DNA of 64,000 nucleotides from Nonomuraea sp. SYSU D8015 (GCF_008065375.1 NZ_VJYI01000029.1:1-64000), one strand, 5' to 3'; shown: positions 55,657-64,000, counted from the first letter of the stretch. Translations and numbers: made by a program. The notes: generated by a model from the letters alone, not told the origin.

Positions 55657-56871
55657 GTGCGAACCCCGGATCCGACCGCAGAGCGCGCCATAGCCGAGTC
55701 CCGGCTACGGTCGATCATCAACCCTGCCCGCCGACCTCGCCGCTTTCTCCCGCGGCGCATGGGCGGTGACGGCGCGCGGCCGGAGACCCGGACACGCCAC
55801 AGCACCGACCCGGACGCCGTACCCCCTCTTCCCCACGGTCACCCGACCGGAACAACCTCTCACCACCACGACGAGCCGTTCCCTGCGCGCCCTCGCCACA
55901 CCGATGAGTCGGCCGCGGCACGGCCTCGCCATCCGGATGAGTCGGTCCCTGCACGGCTTCGCCATCCCTATGAGTTGGCCGAGGCGCGCCTCCACCACCC
56001 CGATGAGCCGTCGCCAGCACGCGCTCGTCACCCGGATGAGCCGTCGCCAGCACGCGCTCGTCACCCGGATGAGCCGTCGCCAGCACGCGCTCACCACCTC
56101 GATGAGTCGGTCTCGGCACGGCCTCGCCAACCGGATGAGTCGGCCTCTGCGCGGCTTCGCCATCCCTATGAGTCGGCCCCGGCGCGCCCTCGCCATCCCG
56201 ATGAGCCGCCCCCTGGAGCCGGGCGCACCGGTGGGGGCCCGGTGCCCGTGCCGCCATCTTTCCAGGCGTTCCGCACCGCCCTGGCCTCACAGGCGCCTGC
56301 TCTCGATCCCGGCAAACCAGGCCTTCGCGTGCTGCTCGCTGTGGGCGCCCTTGCCGTTGCCGTCGCCGCCTTCTTCGTCTGGCGATCCCGGCCCACGCCG
56401 GAGCCGCTGCCGCCTCCCGCGCCGATCTCGTCGTCGACGCCGTCCTCCGCCTCGAAAGTGACCGTCCACGTCGCCGGAAAGATTCGCAAACCAGGCGTCT
56501 ACCTTCTCCCTTCAGGCGCCCGGGTCGCGGACGCCGTGACAGCGGCCGGCGGGGTGACACGAGGCGCCTCCACGGGCTCGCTCAACCTCGCCAGACGCTT
56601 GATCGACGGCGAGCAGATCATGGTGGGCGCCCGTGCCGGTTCGGCCGCTCCCGGCTCTTCCGCCGCCGACCCCGCCACCGCCGTCCTCGACCTCAACTCC
56701 GCCACGGCCGACCAGCTCGAACAACTCCCAGGCGTGGGTGAGGTCCTGGCCACGCGCATCACCGAGTTCCGCGACACCCATGGCGGTTTCAGCAGCGTCG
56801 AGCAACTACGCGAGGTGAGCGGCATCGGCCCGCGGAAGTTCGACGAGATCAAGCCGAAGGTCCGTGTCTGA
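55657..56871 (+). CDS. comEA: ComEA-type DNA-binding protein with expanded repeat tail
   Basis: ComEA binds incoming double-stranded DNA at the membrane surface. The 404-residue protein has a cytoplasmic N-terminal part, one membrane helix at about 223-242 (LRVLLAVGALAVAVAAFF), an SLBB domain (about 268-325, VTVHVAGKIRKPGVYLL), and a helix-hairpin-helix pair (about 340-404, LDLNSATADQLEQLPGVGE, REVSGIGPRKFDEI). Normal ComEA is 180-300 residues; the excess is eleven 11-residue repeats (HPDEPSPARAR-type) at residues 70-190, before the membrane helix. The next gene, comEC, starts two bases after the stop. Confidence 0.94.
   Translation: MRTPDPTAERAIAESRLRSIINPARRPRRFLPRRMGGDGARPETRTRHSTDPDAVPPLPHGHPTGTTSHHHDEPFPARPRHTDESAAARPRHPDESVPARLRHPYELAEARLHHPDEPSPARARHPDEPSPARARHPDEPSPARAHHLDESVSARPRQPDESASARLRHPYESAPARPRHPDEPPPGAGRTGGGPVPVPPSFQAFRTALASQAPALDPGKPGLRVLLAVGALAVAVAAFFVWRSRPTPEPLPPPAPISSSTPSSASKVTVHVAGKIRKPGVYLLPSGARVADAVTAAGGVTRGASTGSLNLARRLIDGEQIMVGARAGSAAPGSSAADPATAVLDLNSATADQLEQLPGVGEVLATRITEFRDTHGGFSSVEQLREVSGIGPRKFDEIKPKVRV
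55864..56226 (+). repeat. 33-nt in-frame tandem repeat in comEA, eleven units
   Basis: Eleven units of 33 bases encode HPDEPSPARAR-type repeats. Three central units (about 55996-56094) are nearly identical at DNA level (CCGATGAGCCGTCGCCAGC recurs), while outer units have diverged, as expected of an array growing in the middle. Because the unit is a multiple of three, all six frames stay open along it, which makes spurious open frames on both strands. Confidence 0.92.
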
Positions 56872-56872
56872 C

Positions 56873-59668
56873 ATGACCCACTCGAAATCAGTCCGGCTCG
56901 GCGCCGACCCGACCGGCAGACCGACAGAGGTGGGGACCGGCGGCACGAGTCTGACAGGCGTCCGATCGATCCACAGCGATCCGGACCCGTCCGACCGCAT
57001 GCACGCCTGGCCTCTCACCCTCCCCGCCCTGGCGGCCTGGACGAGTGCCCTGATCCTCCTCGGCTGCACGGCCTCCGTAGGCATGATCGTGGCGATGTGC
57101 GCAGCGTTGGCGGCCTCCGCCCTGGCGTGGTGCACTCGCCCGTCCGCCCCCCGACCGAACACGCGGCGGACATGGACCACCGAGGCGGCTAGTACGTCGT
57201 CCACCGAGTTGCAAGGGGGGATGTCGTCCACCGAGTTGCAAGGGCGGGTGTCGTCCACCGAGTGGAGTTGGCAGATGCCGTCCACCGAGGCGGAAAGGCG
57301 GCGGCTACGGAGGCTTCCTCAATGGGGTGCGCGGCTTTCGCGCTCGCTGGTCGTGATGACCATATGGCGCAATGCCGTCATCGCCACCCTCATCTGCGTG
57401 GCCGCGACCTCGGCGTCGGTCGCCTTCCGGGTCCAGGCACTCACCTCCGGACCGGCGACCGAACTGGCGGCAAAGGGCGCATCGATCACCGCCAGGATCG
57501 CTCTCACCGACGACCCCAAGCGCAGACCACCCAGAGCCGGACACTTCCACCAGGAAAGCTACGTAGTACAGGCCACGCTCAAAACCATCCAGATGGCCGA
57601 CAGCAGGCAAGCCGTCAACGTCCCCATCACCGTCTTCGCCAGCGGTCGCGACTGGAGTGCCCTGCTCCCCAGCCAGCATCTCGAAGTCACCGGTCGCCTG
57701 GCACGACCGACTCCAGGCGATCTGGTGGCGGCGATCCTCCTGGTCCGAGGCCCACCACGAGTCCTCACGCCCCCGTCCGACCTCCAGACGGTCGCAGGCA
57801 GCCTCCGATCCGGTCTGCGAGCCGCCGCCGACGTCCTGCCTCCCGATCAGCGAGGACTCCTCCCGGGCTTGGTCGTCGGCGACGTCTCCCGCATGGATCC
57901 CCAGGTGGCGTCCGACCTCAGGGAGGCGGGGATGAACCACTTGCACGCCGTCAGCGGCGCGAACCTGGCCATCGTCGCGGGCGCGGCCCTGGCGATCTCC
58001 CGCTTGATCGGCCTTTCCCTGCCGATGAGAGCGGGCTTCGCCGCCGTCGCGATGATCGCGTTCGCCGTGGTGGCACGCCCGTCCCCGAGCGTCCTGCGAG
58101 CCCTCATCATGGGCTTGGTGGCGGCCATCGCGCTCGGCACAGGCCGCGCCAGGGACGGCCTGGCGGCACTGTCGGCAACGGTCCTGCTGCTGATGCTGTT
58201 CGCGCCCGAACTCGCCCGCTCCTACGGCTTCGCCCTCTCGGTCGCGGCCACCGCCGGCATCCTCGTCCTGGCTCCCCGCTGGCGCGACCGCCTGTCGCGC
58301 ACTCAATCCGAGGAGGAAGAACGCGACACATCCTCAGGAGAGAGCCATGACCACCGAGAACCGGGGCTTGGCCGCGGTGACCGCGAATGCCGTGACGCCA
58401 AGAAACCACCGTGTGATGGCTCGGGGACGTCGCGCCGGATACCGGTTCCGCGCTGGGTGGCCGAGGCGGTGGCCGTGCCGGCGGCGGCACAGGTGGCCGT
58501 GACGCCTGTTCTCGTGCTGATGTCGGGACAGTTGACGCCCGTGGCGGTGCTGGCGAACCTGCTCGTGGCACCGGCGGTGGCCCCAGCCACCTTGCTCGGG
58601 TTCGGTGCCGCGCTCGTGGCGCCGCCGTGGCCCGAGGCCGCGAGCCTTCTCGTCATCCCGGCCGGGTACGCCGTGGGGTGGATCATCAGGGTGGCCGGGT
58701 GGGCCGTCGACCTGCCCTTCGCCACGCTGCCGTGGCCCAGCGGCCTCCTGGGGCTGGGCCTGCTCGGGCTCACCGTGGCCGTCGCGATCCCCATACTGCG
58801 CCGCCGCGCGTGGCGGACGATGGCGCTGACGATCGCGAGCGCCGCGCTGGTCGCCGTCCTCGTGATCCGTCCCATCGCCGGCCCCTGGCCGCCCAAGGGC
58901 TGGCTGATGGTGATGTGCGACGTCGGGCAAGGCGACGGGATGATCGTCGCGGCCGGGCCTGGGCAGGGCGTCGTGGTGGACGCCGGACCCGATCCCGTCG
59001 CCATGGACAAGTGCCTGAACAGGGTGGGTGTCGATGACGTACCGCTGCTCGTCCTCACCCACCCGCACGCCGACCACGTGGACGGCCTCCCGGGGGTCCT
59101 CAGGAACCGGCGCGTCGGAGCCGTGGTCATCAGCCCGCACCGGCACGATGCCCGATCCGCAGCTCACGCCTCGGCCACCCTGGCGCAGCGGCGGATACCT
59201 GAATGGACGGCGGTGCCGGGCACCGGCTGGCGGTTCGGCCCGTCACAGCTGACCGTGCTCGCCCCCGATCCCGCCATGATCGAGATACAGGGGCAGGGAG
59301 AGGGCAGCGCGATCAACAACGCCAGCGTGGTGCTCCACGTACGCTGGCGTGCGGGGTCGATCCTGCTCGGCGGTGACCTGGAAACGGAGGCCCAGGAGGA
59401 GTTGCTGCGCCGTGCGCCCGTACGAGCCGACATCCTCAAGACCCCGCACCACGGATCCCACCGGCAGTCGCCCGCCTTCCTGGCCTCACTCGGAGCGCGG
59501 GTGGCTTTGATCAGCGTGGGCGCCGACAACGACTACGGCCATCCGGCCCCGCCCACGCTCGCCCTCCTTCAGCGCCTCGGCGCCACCGCATATCGCACCG
59601 ACCAGTCAGGAGATATCGCCGTCGTGGAGCGTGACGGAGGATTGGCTGTGGTCACACGGGGACTGTAG
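56873..59668 (+). CDS. comEC: ComEC/Rec2 family DNA internalisation protein
   Basis: ComEC is the membrane channel through which single-stranded DNA enters the cell. The 931-residue protein has two N-terminal membrane helices, an OB-like extracellular domain (GASITARIALTDDPKRRP to TGRLARPTPGD) and the competence domain with HLHAVSGANLAIVAG. Further helices follow, then a metallo-beta-lactamase domain with LVLTHPHADHVDG, GDLETEAQEELLRR and KTPHHGSHRQSP. The ATG at 56873 is two bases after the comEA stop (GTG at 56864 overlaps it). Two non-family inserts are visible: 27-nt repeats near residues 100-144 and a 50-residue charged loop at about 482-530. Confidence 0.95.
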   Translation: MTHSKSVRLGADPTGRPTEVGTGGTSLTGVRSIHSDPDPSDRMHAWPLTLPALAAWTSALILLGCTASVGMIVAMCAALAASALAWCTRPSAPRPNTRRTWTTEAASTSSTELQGGMSSTELQGRVSSTEWSWQMPSTEAERRRLRRLPQWGARLSRSLVVMTIWRNAVIATLICVAATSASVAFRVQALTSGPATELAAKGASITARIALTDDPKRRPPRAGHFHQESYVVQATLKTIQMADSRQAVNVPITVFASGRDWSALLPSQHLEVTGRLARPTPGDLVAAILLVRGPPRVLTPPSDLQTVAGSLRSGLRAAADVLPPDQRGLLPGLVVGDVSRMDPQVASDLREAGMNHLHAVSGANLAIVAGAALAISRLIGLSLPMRAGFAAVAMIAFAVVARPSPSVLRALIMGLVAAIALGTGRARDGLAALSATVLLLMLFAPELARSYGFALSVAATAGILVLAPRWRDRLSRTQSEEEERDTSSGESHDHREPGLGRGDRECRDAKKPPCDGSGTSRRIPVPRWVAEAVAVPAAAQVAVTPVLVLMSGQLTPVAVLANLLVAPAVAPATLLGFGAALVAPPWPEAASLLVIPAGYAVGWIIRVAGWAVDLPFATLPWPSGLLGLGLLGLTVAVAIPILRRRAWRTMALTIASAALVAVLVIRPIAGPWPPKGWLMVMCDVGQGDGMIVAAGPGQGVVVDAGPDPVAMDKCLNRVGVDDVPLLVLTHPHADHVDGLPGVLRNRRVGAVVISPHRHDARSAAHASATLAQRRIPEWTAVPGTGWRFGPSQLTVLAPDPAMIEIQGQGEGSAINNASVVLHVRWRAGSILLGGDLETEAQEELLRRAPVRADILKTPHHGSHRQSPAFLASLGARVALISVGADNDYGHPAPPTLALLQRLGATAYRTDQSGDIAVVERDGGLAVVTRGL
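57170..57304 (+). repeat. 27-nt in-frame tandem repeat in comEC, five units
   Basis: Units start at about 57170, 57197, 57224, 57251 and 57278. Units 2 and 3 (TCGTCCACCGAGTTGCAAG...) are almost identical; the first and the last two are more diverged. They encode SSTELQGGM-type 9-residue repeats in a cytoplasmic or interhelical loop. Confidence 0.85.
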
Positions 59669-59837
59669 ACGGCAGTGGACAGGCGAGAGACTGGTCACGC
59701 CGGCGCCCGAGCCGCTCGTATCCCGGAGTGCCGCCGAACCGCCTCGTACGGCTTCGGCTCGCGTGCATCTTGCTGGAACACTTGCGTTTCTGGTCGACCT
59801 ACAGCACATCAGTCACACAACCCTGGCACACGTCATG

Positions 59838-60221
59838 TCAGGCTCTGGATGGGACCGTCCCCGTACACCGCGCCGATGCCCACCAGGAGGACGTCGCGGC
59901 GGCGCTGGGCGGCGTCGACGACGTCGGGCTGGAAGCGGTCCAGGGGCAAGAGGGCGAGGACCGCGTCATCGAGCCGATGCCCCTGCTCGTGCCCCTGCTT
60001 GGCGGCAGGGTCCGGATCAGATAGAGCCCGCCCACAGCCTCTCTGAATGCCTCCAGCAGGAACGACTTTCCGTTCCGTCGCCGCCCCGAGAGGGATGGCC
60101 AGCCGCAGCTCGGGGCCTGGCCATCCCTCTCGGGGGCTGGATCGGCGAGGAGATCGTGCAGCAGCGCCCACTTGTGATCACGGTCCTGCAGCCGCTCCGG
60201 CTTGAGGAGCCGTCCAGGCAT
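59838..60221 (-). pseudogene. Decayed P-loop ATPase gene disrupted near its P-loop
   Basis: On the minus strand an open frame begins MPGRLLKPERLQDRDHKWALL and continues SLSGRRRNGKSFLLEAF, the N-terminus and P-loop of an archaeal-type/DUF234-like ATPase (family SGRRRQGKT-like). Before the P-loop, an inverted repeat (60084-60135) inserts a piece of sequence in reverse. After residue 75 the conserved reading moves to another frame (LDDAVLALLPLDRFQPDVV), indicating a frameshift. The gene ends by about 59838. No full ATPase can be made. Confidence 0.65.
60084..60135. repeat. 19-bp perfect inverted repeat within the ATPase remnant
   Basis: CCCCGAGAGGGATGGCCAG at 60084-60102 is perfectly complementary to 60117-60135, with a 14-base spacer. 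It lies at the P-loop coding region of the decayed ATPase gene, where homologues have no such duplication, so it looks like an inverted duplication event rather than an ancient hairpin. Confidence 0.85.
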
Positions 60222-60288
60222 GACTCCTCCAGAGCTGGTCGACCTTAACCGATTTCGTAGCTGCCGGACCTAACCCATATAGGGTGCC

Positions 60289-61311
60289 GTGATGTCGTCG
60301 AGTACCAGGTCGTCGGTGGGACGTGGCATGCTGCGAGACATGGCGGGAAGCGATCCAGCACCTGTGACCTTGGTTCTCGGCGACGAGGAGTTGCTGGCCG
60401 AGCGGGCGGCGAGCGGCGTCGTGGCGGCGGCGCGGGCCGCCGATCCGAGTGCCGAGGTGCACGATCTCCTGGGCGGAAAGGTGACGGCCGGTGAGCTGAC
60501 GCAGCTGACCTCGCCGTCGCTGTTCGGCGATCGCTCCGTCGTGGTGATCCGGTCGGCGCAGGATCTGGCGAAGGACGTGATCACTGAGATCGTGACCTAC
60601 GCCAAGCAGCCGTCCGACGACACCGTGCTCGTGCTGGTGCATCCCGGCGGGGTGAAGGGCAAGGCGCTGGTCGATGGGGTGAAGAAGGCCAAGGCCGCGG
60701 TGATCACCATCAACAAGGTCACCAAGGCGGGGGAGCGGCTCGACTTCATCAAGGGGGAGTTCAAGCGGGCTGGGCGGAGCATTTCCGGGGACGCCGCGCA
60801 GGCGCTGCTCGACGCCGTGGGCAACGATCTGCGGGAGTTGGCGGCGGCGTGCAGTCAGCTGGCGTTCGACACAGAGGACAAGACGATCAGTGCGGCGGCG
60901 GTGGCGCGCTATCACAAGGGACGGGCCGAGGTCACCGGCTTCAATGTGGCCGACTCGGCGATCGAGGGACGACTGGCGGAGGCTCTGGAGCAACTGCGGT
61001 GGGCGCTCGGCACCGGGGTCGCGCCGGTGCTGCTGGTGAGCGCTCTGGCCGGAGGGCTGCGGTCGCTGGCCAAGGTCGGCAGTGCGCCGCGCAACCTCCG
61101 GGGCGGGCAACTGGCCAGCCACCTCGGCATGCCGCCGTGGAAGGTCGATCGGGTGAAGCGGCAGCTCAACGGGTGGGGGCCGGAGGGGTTGTCGAGGGCC
61201 ATCCAGGCGGTGGCCGACGCGGATGAGCAGGTCAAGGGCGGGGGAGCCGATCCGGCGTACGCGCTGGAGCACACGGTGCAGGTCATCGTGGCCAGTCGTA
61301 CGGGGAGATGA
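60289..61311 (+). CDS. holA: DNA polymerase III subunit delta
   Basis: HolA is the delta subunit of the clamp loader. The 340-residue protein has the family's VTLVLGDEELLAERA start region, the LFGDRSVVVIRSAQDL segment and the C-terminal helical collar domain (GRLAEALEQLRWALGTG, HLGMPPWKVDRVKRQL). In-frame starts are GTG 60289, ATG 60292, ATG 60328 and ATG 60340. CATATAGGG at 60276-60284 resembles a -10 element, which would place the transcript start at 60289-60292, so a leaderless start is plausible. It is the first intact gene after the comEC/ATPase region. Confidence 0.94.
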   Translation: MMSSSTRSSVGRGMLRDMAGSDPAPVTLVLGDEELLAERAASGVVAAARAADPSAEVHDLLGGKVTAGELTQLTSPSLFGDRSVVVIRSAQDLAKDVITEIVTYAKQPSDDTVLVLVHPGGVKGKALVDGVKKAKAAVITINKVTKAGERLDFIKGEFKRAGRSISGDAAQALLDAVGNDLRELAAACSQLAFDTEDKTISAAAVARYHKGRAEVTGFNVADSAIEGRLAEALEQLRWALGTGVAPVLLVSALAGGLRSLAKVGSAPRNLRGGQLASHLGMPPWKVDRVKRQLNGWGPEGLSRAIQAVADADEQVKGGGADPAYALEHTVQVIVASRTGR

Positions 61312-61401
61312 AGAGATCGACCGGCATGACCGGCATATGGCGGTGCTGCTGCGTGCGCTATCAGCTCATCTCCGTTCGCGGTTACGGTGGTCCCCGTGCC
61401 G

Positions 61402-62094
61402 TCAGGTGAGTGCGGCCTCCCGCACCGCGCCGTCGCTGATCTCCAGCACGCGGTCGGCCAGCGTGAGCAGGCTGGGGTCGTGGGTGGCGACCAGGGCTGT
61501 GACGCCCTCGCTCCGTACGAGCGCCCGCAACAGCTCCATGATCTGCCGCCCGGACTGCGAATCCAGCTGCCCCGTGGGCTCGTCGGCCACCAGCAGACGC
61601 GGCCGGTTCGCCAGCGACCTGGCGATCGCCACCCGCTGCCGCTGCCCGCCCGACAGCTCGTACGGCCGCTGATTGGCATGCTGCTCCAGCCCCACCAGGG
61701 CGAGCAGCAGGCGGATGCGTTCCTCCCGCTCGTCCACCGGCATCCGCACCAGCCGCATCGGCACCCCGACGTTCTCCGCGGCCGACAGCACGGGGATCAG
61801 GCCGAACGACTGGAACACGAAGCCCACCACGTCCCGGCGCAGCTCCAGCAGCGCCTCGTCGGGCATCGCGGTGACCTCGTGCCCGGACACGACGACCCGC
61901 CCCGCGTCCGGCCGGTCCAGGCCGCCGATCTGGTTGAGCAGGGTGGTCTTGCCGGACCCGGACCGCCCTCTGACCGCGACCAGCTCGCCGGGGAACACGG
62001 AGAACGACACGTCGCGCAGCGCCACCACCTCTCTGGGGCCGGTCCGGTAGACCTTGCGCAGCCCTTCGACCAGGACCAGGGGCTCACTGCTCAT
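61402..62094 (-). CDS. ABC transporter ATPase (MacB/LolD type)
   Basis: A 230-residue ATPase with Walker A GRSGSGKT at 43-50, signature LSGGQRQRVAIARSL, Walker B LLVADEPTGQLD and H-loop ATHDPSL. Its class (short ATPases with an FtsX/MacB permease partner) handles lipoprotein release or peptide/antibiotic export, not nutrient import. It overlaps the end of the upstream ATPase by 11 nt and lies downstream of the permease at 63007, making a three-gene operon. Confidence 0.92.
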   Translation of the reverse strand: MSSEPLVLVEGLRKVYRTGPREVVALRDVSFSVFPGELVAVRGRSGSGKTTLLNQIGGLDRPDAGRVVVSGHEVTAMPDEALLELRRDVVGFVFQSFGLIPVLSAAENVGVPMRLVRMPVDEREERIRLLLALVGLEQHANQRPYELSGGQRQRVAIARSLANRPRLLVADEPTGQLDSQSGRQIMELLRALVRSEGVTALVATHDPSLLTLADRVLEISDGAVREAALT

Positions 62095-63010
62095 CAGAGG
62101 ACTCCTCTCGGGTGGGCCACACGCCGATGTGGTCGGATTCGAGCTCCAGACGCACCCGGCGTTCCATGCGGAGGGCGTTCATGAAGTCGCGGGGCAGCTG
62201 CAGCCGCCCCACCCGGTCGAGCACGGCGTACTCCTCGGCGATGATCCGCCCCTCGGCGTCCTCGCGCCGGAGCGTCTCGCTGCTGGTACGCCCGTCGCGA
62301 ATGCCCACCGTCCGGTCCACCTGCTCCGACACCAGCGGGTCGTGCGTCACGACGACCACGGTCACCCGGAGTTCCCGATTAGCCGTCCTCAGCGCCTGGA
62401 ACACCAGCTCGGACGTCTCGCTGTCCAGCTCTCCCGTCGGCTCGTCGGCCAGGACGAGCTGCGGGGAGTTGGCCAGGGCGACGGCGATGGCGACGCGCTG
62501 CTGCTCGCCGCCCGACATCTCGGTGGCCTTCCGGTTGGCGCAGGAGTCCACGCCCAGCAGCTCCAACAGCTCCATGGCCCGCCCCTTCCTCGAGGCGGCG
62601 CCGGCCAGCCGCATCGGCAGCTCGACGTTCTCGCGGGCGGTCAGGTACGGCAGCAGGTTGCGCGCCGTCTGCTGCCAGAGGAACCCGACCACGGACCGCC
62701 GGTAGCGCAGCCGGTCGCGCGGGGTCATCGACAGCAGGTCCATGCCCGCCACCCTCGCCACCCCGGCCGTGGGCACGTCCAGCCCGGACAGCACGTTGAG
62801 CAGCGTCGACTTGCCCGACCCGGACGCCCCGACGATGGCGACCAGCTCGCCTTCGTCGATCACGAGGTCCAGGCCCTGCAGCGCGACGACCTCGACGCCC
62901 TCGGTCTTGTAGATGCGGACGAGGTTGTCGCACACGATGTGCGCGTCGCCGCCGAACGCGGCCTTCTTCCGCGCGGCCCTGGCTTCCAGCTCGGACAGGG
63001 TCGGGTTCAT
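62084..63010 (-). CDS. ABC transporter ATPase with an AbrB-like C-terminal tail
   Basis: The 308-residue ATPase has Walker A GASGSGKS at 61-68, a variant signature MSGGEQQRVAIAVAL, Walker B LVLADEPTGELD and the H-loop VTHDPLV. Beyond the normal end (about 255) it has a tail of about 50 residues, including EYAVLDRVGRLQLPRDF and RVRLELESDHIGVWP, which looks like a SpoVT/AbrB-type swapped-hairpin fold. Such tails are familiar in actinobacterial ABC ATPases from pattern memory; the role is unknown, perhaps dimerisation or regulation. It overlaps the permease stop by four bases. Confidence 0.85.
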   Translation of the reverse strand: MNPTLSELEARAARKKAAFGGDAHIVCDNLVRIYKTEGVEVVALQGLDLVIDEGELVAIVGASGSGKSTLLNVLSGLDVPTAGVARVAGMDLLSMTPRDRLRYRRSVVGFLWQQTARNLLPYLTARENVELPMRLAGAASRKGRAMELLELLGVDSCANRKATEMSGGEQQRVAIAVALANSPQLVLADEPTGELDSETSELVFQALRTANRELRVTVVVVTHDPLVSEQVDRTVGIRDGRTSSETLRREDAEGRIIAEEYAVLDRVGRLQLPRDFMNALRMERRVRLELESDHIGVWPTREESSDEQ

Positions 63011-64000
63011 GAAGAGTCTCCCACTCGGAGTTCGGCGCCGAGACTGCGGCGGCGCGCGATGGCGGTGTGCGCGTACGCGCCGAGCGCGGCCACGACGGTC
63101 AGCCCCGCCGCCAGCGCGGCGGGCGTGAGCAGATCGGGCGAATAGTCGCCGACGGGCAGGTCCCCGGCGTACGCGGACAGGTCCACCCCGGGCCCCAGCG
63201 CGGGCGGCAGCCCCAGCCCCAGCGCGAGCCCCGCCAGTGAGGTGACCAGGACCATGGGCAGCACCTCCAGCACGGTCAGGCGCCGCGCCTGCCGGTCCGA
63301 CAGCCCGAGCGTACGCAGGAACGACACCGCCCTGGCCCGGTCGGCGGCCCCGACGACGAGCGACAGGATGACGGCCACCAGCGCGTACGCCCCCAGCGCC
63401 ACCGTCACCACGATCAGCGTGGAGCGGACCGTGCCGGTCAGCGGATCCTCCCGGATGGCGGCCAGCGCCCGCTCCTGGGTGTCCACGGTCGCCAGCGGGA
63501 CCAGCCGCGCCAGCTCGGCGGGCGAGGCGTCACCCTTGATCAGCAACGTGTTCACCTCAGGCCGGGGGAGCGCGCTCAAAGGCATGAGGATGAACTTGCC
63601 GTCGGTGTGGAACCCGGGGACCGAGTCGATCACTCCCTGGGTTGTCAGCCGCATCCGCGACTGCCACCCGATCTCGAACGTGCCCCGCCCCCGCAGCTCG
63701 GGCGAGACCAGCGCGGACGTGCCGCCGGACAGCTCCGGCAGGTCGATGGGCGCGCCGGCGACGAGCCGCCGCCACTGTGCCACGTCCACCGCGACGGCCT
63801 GTGCGTACTCGGCGACGTACCCGAGCTGCACGCGCCCCGTCTGCGCGACCACCACCTCCTCCACCCCGTCCAATGCGCGCACCTGCTCGACGAGGGAGGG
63901 GTAGATGATCCCGAGCGACGTCACCTTGATCGGCGCGCCGACCTGCTGCCAGGACGCGAGCCGCTGCGTGGTCGCGATCCCGTCGGAGATCACCGCGGCG
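63007..64000 (-). CDS. FtsX/MacB-like ABC transporter permease, partial (cut by the right edge)
   Basis: The frame is open through base 64000, so only the C-terminal part of about 330 residues is visible. It contains a large extracytoplasmic MacB-like domain (VPGFHTDGKFILMPLSAL and others), then three membrane helices near the end with the FtsX-core pattern (VVTVALGAYALVAVILSL, RARAVSFLRTLGLSDRQARRL, VLEVLPMVLVTSLAGLA). In actinomycetes such permeases often have two FtsX cores and exceed 800 residues. With the two ATPases downstream it forms an exporter operon of unknown substrate. Confidence 0.85.
   Translation of the reverse strand, partial: AAVISDGIATTQRLASWQQVGAPIKVTSLGIIYPSLVEQVRALDGVEEVVVAQTGRVQLGYVAEYAQAVAVDVAQWRRLVAGAPIDLPELSGGTSALVSPELRGRGTFEIGWQSRMRLTTQGVIDSVPGFHTDGKFILMPLSALPRPEVNTLLIKGDASPAELARLVPLATVDTQERALAAIREDPLTGTVRSTLIVVTVALGAYALVAVILSLVVGAADRARAVSFLRTLGLSDRQARRLTVLEVLPMVLVTSLAGLALGLGLPPALGPGVDLSAYAGDLPVGDYSPDLLTPAALAAGLTVVAALGAYAHTAIARRRSLGAELRVGDSS

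Noticed and set aside
55705..56560. Minus-strand and second plus-strand open frames through the comEA repeats
   Set aside because: Multiples of 33 nt without stop codons leave every frame open; comEA has the SLBB and HhH domains in its frame.

Overview
The window is high-GC DNA with strong third-position GC, frequent GTG starts, an actinobacterial-type SOS box and an actinobacterial gene order (DUF3046-recA-recX-rny, gluABCD, miaB, dapF-miaA, hflX). It reads as a chromosomal core segment of a filamentous actinomycete, most like the Streptosporangiales (Nonomuraea/Streptosporangium type). That placement is inference from gene content. I see no rRNA, tRNA, CRISPR array or intact insertion sequence. 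Several genes are visibly decayed.

Layout. 0-9.6 kb: gene fragments at the left edge (a partial reading frame and a truncated GntR regulator), a two-helix membrane protein, an ABC-2 permease beside the wreck of its ATPase, the giant helicase Lhr, a VOC protein and DUF3046. 9.6-15.3 kb: recA with an SOS box, a recX carrying a very long repeat-rich N-terminal tail, and RNase Y. 15.3-22.4 kb: an S9 peptidase, the glutamate-type ABC importer gluABCD and divergent miaB. 22.6-31.6 kb: a large SARP/NB-ARC/TPR regulator, OsmC, a secreted HNH-nuclease lipoprotein facing a TrmB/LuxR-type regulator, an antitoxin remnant, an SDR and a TPR protein. 31.6-37 kb: an SCO6745-like protein, dapF, miaA, ogt, rnz, a MEMO/class III dioxygenase-like protein and a PEP-mutase-family protein. 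37.4-41.9 kb: a cell-envelope stretch with small secreted or anchored proteins around a PepSY protein, a histidine kinase and an OmpR-type response regulator. 41.9-50.3 kb: a metzincin-like protein without a signal peptide, DUF2277, then a glycolate utilisation module (IclR regulator, glcF, glcE, glcD, malate synthase aceB). 50.5-61.3 kb: a DUF4097 lipoprotein, hflX, hutI, degV, comEA, comEC, a wrecked ATPase gene and holA. 61.4-64 kb: two ABC ATPases and an FtsX/MacB-type permease that runs off the window.

Two patterns stand out. First, the two-component system at 39.1-41.1 kb is bracketed by the same three-fold direct repeat, CTTA(A/G)C or a close variant every 11 bp. One copy precedes the PepSY gene and overlaps the kinase stop codon. 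The other lies between the response regulator and a divergent secreted-protein gene. This has the geometry of an OmpR-family operator and suggests a compact, self-controlled envelope-sensing regulon. Second, the window is unusually rich in short tandem repeats. Inside genes the units are 27, 30, 33 and 36 nt (comEC, degV, comEA, recX), always a multiple of three. Units of 34 and 43 nt occur only between genes. Repeat expansion followed by reading-frame selection appears to be building disordered tails on DNA-repair and DNA-uptake proteins.

Functional links: GlcDEF oxidises glycolate to glyoxylate, which AceB condenses with acetyl-CoA to malate, probably under the adjacent IclR regulator. MiaA and MiaB make successive modifications of A37 in tRNA. 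RecA and RecX act together in recombination. ComEA and ComEC are the DNA receptor and channel of a competence-type uptake system, although no pilus genes are present here.
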